From Branchinecta lynchi (lineage: Eukaryota > Arthropoda > Branchiopoda > Anostraca > Branchinectidae), in the NCBI GenBank assembly GCA_023053575.1, contig JAKZAP010000014.1:19122938-19186937 (forward strand): a stretch of DNA of 64,000 bases, written 5' to 3'. The translations under genes and the position numbers were made by a program. The notes beneath the pieces are model-generated. The model had not been told where the DNA came from. It saw only the letters and a program-made list of their open reading frames with translations, and made no database searches. This document shows, one piece after another, positions 58,531 to 64,000 of this stretch (position 1 is its first letter; the number at the start of each line of letters is the position of its first letter).

Positions 58531-59730
58531 AACAAGACCAAAGGTGTCGATGGGATCCCAAAAATCTAATATTTGATTCAGACAATCGAGTCTTGTCTTC
58601 GCCAGATCCAGTCTTGGACAGGCTAATTATCAGAGAAAACCAAGTTCAGATATACCTCTATAAACCATATCTATTTTGACGATACTGACCGGGACTTCCT
58701 GCCGATTTCCGAGCGAACTACTAGCCCAGCAAACAAAAAAATACAGAAACAAAACCAGCGTATCTCCTTATCCCTATAAAGAACATCTAATCAACTTTGA
58801 ATAAAAGTTTGACTTAAAAAAAAATCCGGTTACAACCGGATTCCGGAAAAATTATATGTCCGGGTAAAAAAAACATCGTCATAAACCGACTCAGCCTCCC
58901 TTCTTACCCCTTAATCTGTCATCTACTCGAACTTTTGCTTTTAACAAATTTTCCGGTTTTGGCCGGATTCCGGGCGAACTACTTGTCCGTCAAGAAAATG
59001 ATTTTCACCATCGTCTTCAGCATGTTTTCCTACCCCTAAATCGAACATCTAATCAACTTCAAATAAAACTTTCACTTTTAACAAACTTTCCGGTTTTGGC
59101 CGGATTCCGGGCAAACTACTCGTCCGATGACAAAATGATTTTCCTCATCGTGCTCAGCATGTCTTCTTACCCCATAATCGACTATCAAACTATCAACTCG
59201 AAATAAAACTTCTAATTTTAACAAACTTTCCGGTTTCGGCCGGATTCCGGGCGTACTACTTATCCTTCGAGAAAATGGTTTTCACCATCGTCTTCAGCAT
59301 GTCTTCCTACCGCTAAATCGAACATCTAATCAACTTCAAATAAAACTTTTACTTTTAACAAACTTTCCGGTTTTGGCCGGATTCCGGGCGAACTACTCGT
59401 CCGATGACAAAATAGTTTTCACCATCGTGCTCAGCATGTCTTCTTACCCCATAATCGACTATCACATCAGCTGTTTCAAAATATTTTGTTTGCCCCTTAA
59501 TTGAAACCCCCTCCCCCACCCCTAAATGTAGGGCTACATAGCCCATCTACGAACTTGACTGGTCCGACGACCCAACGAATCATCACACCAAGTTTCATCA
59601 AAATATCTCACTCCCTTCGAGAGTTATCGTGCTTACAGACGGACGGACAGACGGACGGACGGACGGACGGACAGACGGACAGCTTTTGCGATGTCATAGG
59701 TATCCCTCCACTTACGTTTTGGGATCCCAA
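58531..59730 (+). mobile_element. GGGATCCC element D5 with long minisatellite
   Basis: Left acaagaccaaaggtgtcgat, gggatccc (58551); right cacttacgttttgggatccc. Five to six internal units (58820-59400) with ggccggattccgggcgaac and aatcgaacatctaatcaac. GGAC microsatellite at 59637-59682. The LINE with the 680-codon frame begins within a few bases of its end. Confidence 0.88.
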
Positions 59731-59731
59731 C

Positions 59732-61885
59732 AAGGTTGGATTACTACAGAGGAAATTATGTTGGTTTGCGGGACGCGCTGATGGATACTGATTGGGATGC
59801 TGAGTTTCATGAGTCTTCGACTGTCGATGAAATGTACACAGCATTTGTCTCTAGACTTACCTCTCTTGTGCACTCTTTTGTTCCAGTTGCCCAGCATAAA
59901 AACCGACCTCGTGTTAGCCGCCCAACTCTGCTTCTTATAAAAGAAAAGCAGCAAGCTTGGAGGCAATTACAAGCAAACCCAGACGCCGATAACTTAAAGA
60001 AGAGTTACAGACGAATTTCAAACAAAGTTCGTAAGGCAACACGTGTACAGGCCAATGAAAGAGAAAAGAAAGTGGCAATGTCTTCAAAATCTAATCCAAA
60101 AGCTTTTTGGAAATATGTGAACTCCAAGAGAAAGGTAATAGCAAACGCAAGCAAGATGAAGGACCCTTCAACCGGAAAGACTGTCCAGGATCCAGTTGCT
60201 GTTGCTGACATTTTAAATCACCATTTTTCTACTGTATATACTGACGAAGACCCATCTACTCTACCTGATAGTGATGCCTCCCAGCAAGATTTTCCAGACC
60301 TCATAATTGACCCTGCGCTAGTTTGCAAAAAGCTAAAGGAATTGGACCCAAACAAGTCTGAGGGCCCAGATGGTTTACACCCAAGAATTTTGAAAGAGAC
60401 TGCTGAGCTTATCGCTGAACCTTTGACTGTGATTTTTAGGAAGAGCTTGTCATCTGGCCAATTGCCAAAGCTTTGGAAGCAAGCTGTCGTTACCGCAGTC
60501 TTTAAAGGTGGTGCTTCGAAAGAAGATCCAAACAACTATCGGCCAATTAGCCTTACTTGCGTAACATCCAAAATTTTTGAAAGAATCGCCTCTGATCACC
60601 TTCTCTTTCATCTACTGGATAGGAAGCTTATAACAAAGAAGCAGTTTGGATTTATCAAAGGAAGGTCCGCCGAATCCCAGTTATTACTGACAACCGAACA
60701 GTGGAGGAAGTACATCGACTCTGGATTTCAAGTAGATGTCCTTTACCTTGACCTTCGAAAAGCCTTCGACAAAGTTCCCCATAAGAGACTCTTGGTGAAA
60801 CTCGAGAAGCTAGGCATACGTGGGAGCTTGAATAGATGGATTTCCGGCTTCCTCTCCGAACGGACACAGAGAGTCAAAGTAAAAGGGCAGCTAAGTAATT
60901 CTTCCGTCTCTGTAACAAGTGGAGTGCCCCAGGGTAGTGTATTGGGACCATTACTATTCAATATCTATATTAATGATTTAGTGTCCGACATTGATTCTGA
61001 TATCGTGTTGTATGCGGATGACACCAAGATGTACAGAGTCATCAGGAGTTCCCAAGATTCACAGATACTCCAAAATGATCTTCACAAAATTGAACTTTGG
61101 ATGCAAGTGTGGCTGATGGAAGTCAACGTCGAGAAAAGTCACCATCTTCGCCTGGGACCCTCTCACTTTAAAACTTTCTATAGTTTCAACAGCCAAACGA
61201 TACCCGAATGCATGACCCAACGGGATCTAGAGATCCTGATCAATGGGGATCTGCGTTTCTCGCAACATTACAACCTTACCATGAAAAAGTGTAATAGAAT
61301 CCTTGGTGTAATACGAAGAAACTTTACTTTTAAGCAGGATGGTTTGTTCTCACTTCTTTTCAAGTCGATGGTTAGCCCGATCATTGAATATGGCCACACC
61401 ACAGTGCGGTCATATTACAATTGTGACATTGAGGCTTATGAAAAAATCCAACGGAGAGCTACAAAGTTCGTACCAGATCTGCGCGATCTCTCCTACCAAG
61501 TGAGATTAGCCAAGTTGTGCCTTCCCTCCATTGCATACAGATTTCTTAGAGGAGACCTGATTGAAACATTCAAATTAATCAATGGAAGTTATGACAATTT
61601 TGAAGTGACTGATTTAGTAAGATTCAGCATTAACCGTCATCATCGGGGGCACGCGTACAAGCTTACAAAGTCAAGATTCCACAAGGACGTTTTTAAGTGG
61701 GGTTTTGGCAACAGAATTGGTGATCCTTGGAACAGCCTTACCGAAGATGCGGTTAATGCTGAATCGATGCATTGTTGATGAGATTTTTAACTCTGATCAG
61801 TTCGACTACTCAAAATTTCTTAGATTTATTTAGAGGCGAAAGCCTTTTCTCTTGCTTTGTATTATTATTATCATTATTAAAACAC
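59732..61885 (+). mobile_element. 5'-truncated LINE (CR1/Jockey-like) with ATT-rich tail
   Basis: Contains the RT frame, then an approximately 100-bp 3' region with tagaggcgaaagcc and a tail of TATTATTATC/ATT units ending near 61880. The 3' region is shared with a fragment at 46925-46990 on the minus strand. Left border abuts the end of a GGGATCCC element at about 59730. No clear target-site duplication was seen. Confidence 0.8.
59736..61778 (+). CDS. LINE reverse transcriptase ORF, 680 codons, uninterrupted
   Basis: The frame encodes a non-LTR retrotransposon reverse transcriptase. Motifs in order: SEGPDGLHP (about 208-216), NYRPISLTC (267-275), FGFIKGRSA (304-312), LYLDLRKAFD (336-345, catalytic Asp 339), SGVPQGSVLGPLLF (395-408) and YADD (426-429, catalytic Asp 428/429). 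A C-terminal thumb/connection region follows with EKIQRRATKFVPDLR. The style of the motifs suggests the CR1/Jockey group. The apurinic endonuclease domain that normally precedes residue 1 is absent: the frame begins straight after a GGGATCCC element, so the copy is 5'-truncated. The last residues NAESMHC look like a one-base frameshift; the next frame continues CIVDEIFNSDQFDYSKFLRF before its stop. Confidence 0.93.
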   Translation: MDYYRGNYVGLRDALMDTDWDAEFHESSTVDEMYTAFVSRLTSLVHSFVPVAQHKNRPRVSRPTLLLIKEKQQAWRQLQANPDADNLKKSYRRISNKVRKATRVQANEREKKVAMSSKSNPKAFWKYVNSKRKVIANASKMKDPSTGKTVQDPVAVADILNHHFSTVYTDEDPSTLPDSDASQQDFPDLIIDPALVCKKLKELDPNKSEGPDGLHPRILKETAELIAEPLTVIFRKSLSSGQLPKLWKQAVVTAVFKGGASKEDPNNYRPISLTCVTSKIFERIASDHLLFHLLDRKLITKKQFGFIKGRSAESQLLLTTEQWRKYIDSGFQVDVLYLDLRKAFDKVPHKRLLVKLEKLGIRGSLNRWISGFLSERTQRVKVKGQLSNSSVSVTSGVPQGSVLGPLLFNIYINDLVSDIDSDIVLYADDTKMYRVIRSSQDSQILQNDLHKIELWMQVWLMEVNVEKSHHLRLGPSHFKTFYSFNSQTIPECMTQRDLEILINGDLRFSQHYNLTMKKCNRILGVIRRNFTFKQDGLFSLLFKSMVSPIIEYGHTTVRSYYNCDIEAYEKIQRRATKFVPDLRDLSYQVRLAKLCLPSIAYRFLRGDLIETFKLINGSYDNFEVTDLVRFSINRHHRGHAYKLTKSRFHKDVFKWGFGNRIGDPWNSLTEDAVNAESMHC

Positions 61886-61979
61886 ATACAAACACAGAAA
61901 AAGACACTTAATCTTTAATCTTCGGTCAGGAAACAGTGGACGACGTCGTGTGCTGGTTGGGCCCTGTCGTCCATGATTT

Positions 61980-62420
61980 TTAAAAGCGATGAGGAAACAT
62001 CCAAAAGGGTACATCTTGAATTTTGAAATTCTCCGTCAATGTATGGTTGTGACATAATTTCGATAAGTGGAGCAGGTGCTTTGCATATTTAAAATAACAT
62101 GATCTCATCTTTTTAATCTCCTTCTTTCGCAGAACATGAGTGACGCCAGAACGAAATAGTATAGAAGGAGCGCGGAAGGTGTTGTACAAATTTCCCAAAG
62201 CTTTACGATTATAGCGCCCCCGGTTGGGGACGATGCGCCCATAGGCGGTACGGATTGATCTAGACAACCGAACAACCGAAGAGCAAAATTTTGACAATGA
62301 AGATTTGAATGTTATGCCGAGCCACCGTAGAGAGTCTGTTGATTTGACCATGAACGATCCAAGAGAGAAAGAAGCTCTGGGTTTGGTTCTGGGTAGTTTC
62401 CTCTTGGGTACTTTTAGCAT
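61980..62420 (-). mobile_element. LINE RT C-terminal fragment, family 2
   Basis: Frame of 146 codons encodes SLRWLGITFKSSLSKFCSSV, GRYNRKALGNLYNTFRAPS and LRKKEIKKMRSCYFKYAKHL, i.e. the WLGxxF to LLYG-equivalent region of a LINE. Related short pieces lie at 26440-26600 (plus) and 38431-38660 (minus). Confidence 0.72.
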
Positions 62421-62430
62421 TGGTGATTAA

Positions 62431-62654
62431 GAGCGTGTTCCACCCTACTTACCGTAGTTATTATGGATGGCCACGAATTTTGGCTTTTTGACACAGGCTG
62501 GAGGACTTTTCTATTTTCCAGCCGAATATCATGCCACGGCCGAATCCAACCAATCACGTTACAGAGATATGTAGTTACCACGCTTACTACGCTCCCGAGC
62601 ATGGTAAGCAAATAGTAACAATAGTTACTGTTGTTAGAAGGGTGGAACAGGCTC
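62431..62654. mobile_element. Foldback element C, copy 6 (reversed)
   Basis: Starts gagcgtgttccaccctactt and ends agaagggtggaacaggctc. Contains caatcacgttacagagat, complement of the gtaacgtgattgg segment in the other copies. Confidence 0.8.
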
Positions 62655-62689
62655 TAAGCACAGACATAAATATTCCTTGAGCCCAAGCT

Positions 62690-62880
62690 GACTTTGAAAC
62701 ATATATTCAAGTAATGCATAAAAAGGATATGTCAGCTTTGATGCTTTGGCAGCGACTTTCGACCCTTATTGGCAATGTCCTTGACAGGCTGTCAATCTTC
62801 AGGGTCAACTTAGGTCAAGGAAACAAACCTGCAATCTTGATAGCTGACATATCCGTTTTATGCATTATTTGAATATATGA
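62690..62880. repeat. Hammerhead-like element, second subtype, inverted halves
   Basis: Begins with gagcccaagctgac and atgcataaaaaggatatg, contains a minus-strand acccttattggcaa hairpin remnant, and ends gctgacatatccgtttta, tgcattatttgaatat. The two ends are inverted relative to each other. Confidence 0.5.
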
Positions 62881-62884
62881 CACA

Positions 62885-63425
62885 GACCTTTGCAAAAGCT
62901 ATCGGCCAATTACAGTTTGTTGTACCGTGAGCAAAATCTTGGAATATGTCCACCTTTTAGGACTAGTTGAAAAATGTCCTTTTGGTTCAGTGCAGCTTGG
63001 ATTCCGTCCGAGCGCCAGTTGTGCGCACGCTCATCTCGACGAATCGTCAGGTATTTCGGTCGGTATGTACATATTTTAAGTGTATATTGGAAGTTTAGAT
63101 CGGAGGTAATTTGGCGAATACTAGAAGGGTAAAAAGAAGTGATCTTATTGTATGTAATTTTGAAGGTCAATTTTGTTAGTTAAGTGCGATAATGAATACT
63201 GTTTGTATGGCCCTTTGTTGGCTTAAATAAATTCTTATTATATTGACAAAAATGATGAAGCAGGCTACCTGTGACAAGTCTGCTATTCATATATGTTCTA
63301 TAGATGTAACTGGGGCTTTTGACAATATAACGCATTCTGAGGCCCTGTTGTCTCTCATAACTTCTCTCGCGAATCTGTCTGTTGTCAATCTGTTAAAATT
63401 TTGGTATGGTCATTCTTGAGTAAGG
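62885..63425 (+). mobile_element. LINE RT fragment split by an insertion
   Basis: 62885-63050 encodes CKSYRPITVCCTVSKILEYV and VQLGFRPSASCAHAHL (RT domains 1-2); 63250-63418 resumes with ATCDKSAIHICSIDVTGAFD and NITHSEALLSLITSLANLS (RT motif A). About 190 bp between them, ending in aaataaattcttattata, looks like the 3' tail of another retroelement inserted in it. Confidence 0.65.
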
Positions 63426-63861
63426 AATGGAAATAATGTAAAAGTTCCCGTACATTGAGTAACCGTCTGCCAGGTGCAAGGGCCGATCCCCTTTTCTAGT
63501 TCGTTGTCGGGACTGTGGTTTGTAGCCTGGGCCGAAACTTGGGCGCCAAGTACCAGTTTTACAGCTCGGTCGTCTATGACCGCTGTTCTAGAACCACGCA
63601 AATGTTTCGGCGCCAAAGAGATACCTAGACAAGACTTCCAACTGACACCTCCCGCTCATCATTGGTCAGTGTTCAAAGCCAAACGCCTTAGCGACTTGGC
63701 AGTCTGTGACTTCCAACTGTTTAGATTAGAGATTTGCAGTCGCTCATATTTCTGAACCTAAAACGTAGGATACGTTCTCCAAAATCCCGTGATTAGTTTC
63801 GATCGTGCGTCTTTTTACTATTTTTTAGTTCTCTGTGTATTTGAAAATGACAAGTTCATTT
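63426..63861. other. Nothing recognised
   Basis: Open frames of 68 and 93 codons overlap on opposite strands here; no motif. cggcgccaaa appears twice (63541 and 63609). Confidence 0.4.
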
Positions 63862-64000
63862 TCCAGTTTGAGCGGCTTGAGCCTGAAGAGGACCCTTGCC
63901 AAGAAGGGCCAAAATATAGCTCTAATAAAATGTAGCTGACTTATCCGTTTTGCACCGTCAAATATGATTCGCAGTCAGCTTGGGCGGAAGGAATATTTAT
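63862..64000 (+). repeat. Hammerhead-like element, copy at the window end
   Basis: Near-consensus: gagcggcttgagcctgaaga (ending 63889), hairpin, AAAA in place of GAAA, tagctctaataaaatg, then gattcgcagtcagcttggg and on to the window edge. Confidence 0.7.

Noticed and set aside
1..64000. Bacterial-style systems (CRISPR, operons, prophage)
   Set aside because: The window has spliced animal genes and eukaryotic retroelements; repeats are not regularly spaced with unique spacers.

Overview
The window is animal (metazoan) nuclear DNA: short exons with GT-AG borders, long AT-rich introns, CR1/Jockey-like LINE pieces, hAT-type elements with 8-bp target duplications and many foldback (MITE-like) repeats. 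I cannot name the species; an invertebrate is likely from the repeat content and divergence of the proteins. No rRNA, tRNA, CRISPR or bacterial-type operon was seen.

Three housekeeping genes can be assembled exon by exon with matching intron phases. (1) Ribokinase (RBKS), minus strand, 19257 down to 2256: five exons seen, first exon and the C-terminal GAGD-bearing exon not found (the latter probably left of the window). Its central exon exists in two non-identical versions (14300-14591 and 12331-12625) with identical phases, the pattern expected of mutually exclusive exons. (2) A mitochondrial carrier of the SLC25A42 (CoA/PAP carrier) type, minus strand, 46718 to 31000: seven exons giving a complete 336-residue protein. 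(3) Dolichol kinase (DOLK), plus strand: three internal exons between 50335 and 58245; first and last exons are missing or outside. The SLC25A42 and DOLK genes are head to head.

Everything else is dominated by repeats. 0-5 kb: tandem duplication and foldback elements, one nested in another. 5.05-8.68 kb: a block of degenerate approximately 0.5-0.75-kb tandem repeats bounded by a 28-bp perfect inverted repeat. 8.9-18.9 kb: foldback elements in the RBKS introns and a 192-bp satellite. 19.4-23.1 kb: a four- to five-level nest of elements. 26-45 kb: LINE debris, foldback elements and a perfect 106-bp-arm palindrome. 50.6-53.1 kb: a hAT-like element in a DOLK intron. 53.5-64 kb: GGGATCCC-ended elements with internal minisatellites and a LINE with a 680-codon uninterrupted reverse-transcriptase frame.

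A short interspersed element seen at least nine times carries a sequence resembling the core of a hammerhead ribozyme. The most promising leads are the paired ribokinase exons, the hammerhead-like element, and a hAT MITE whose end sits 21 bases upstream of an SLC25A42 exon and appears to supply its branch point.
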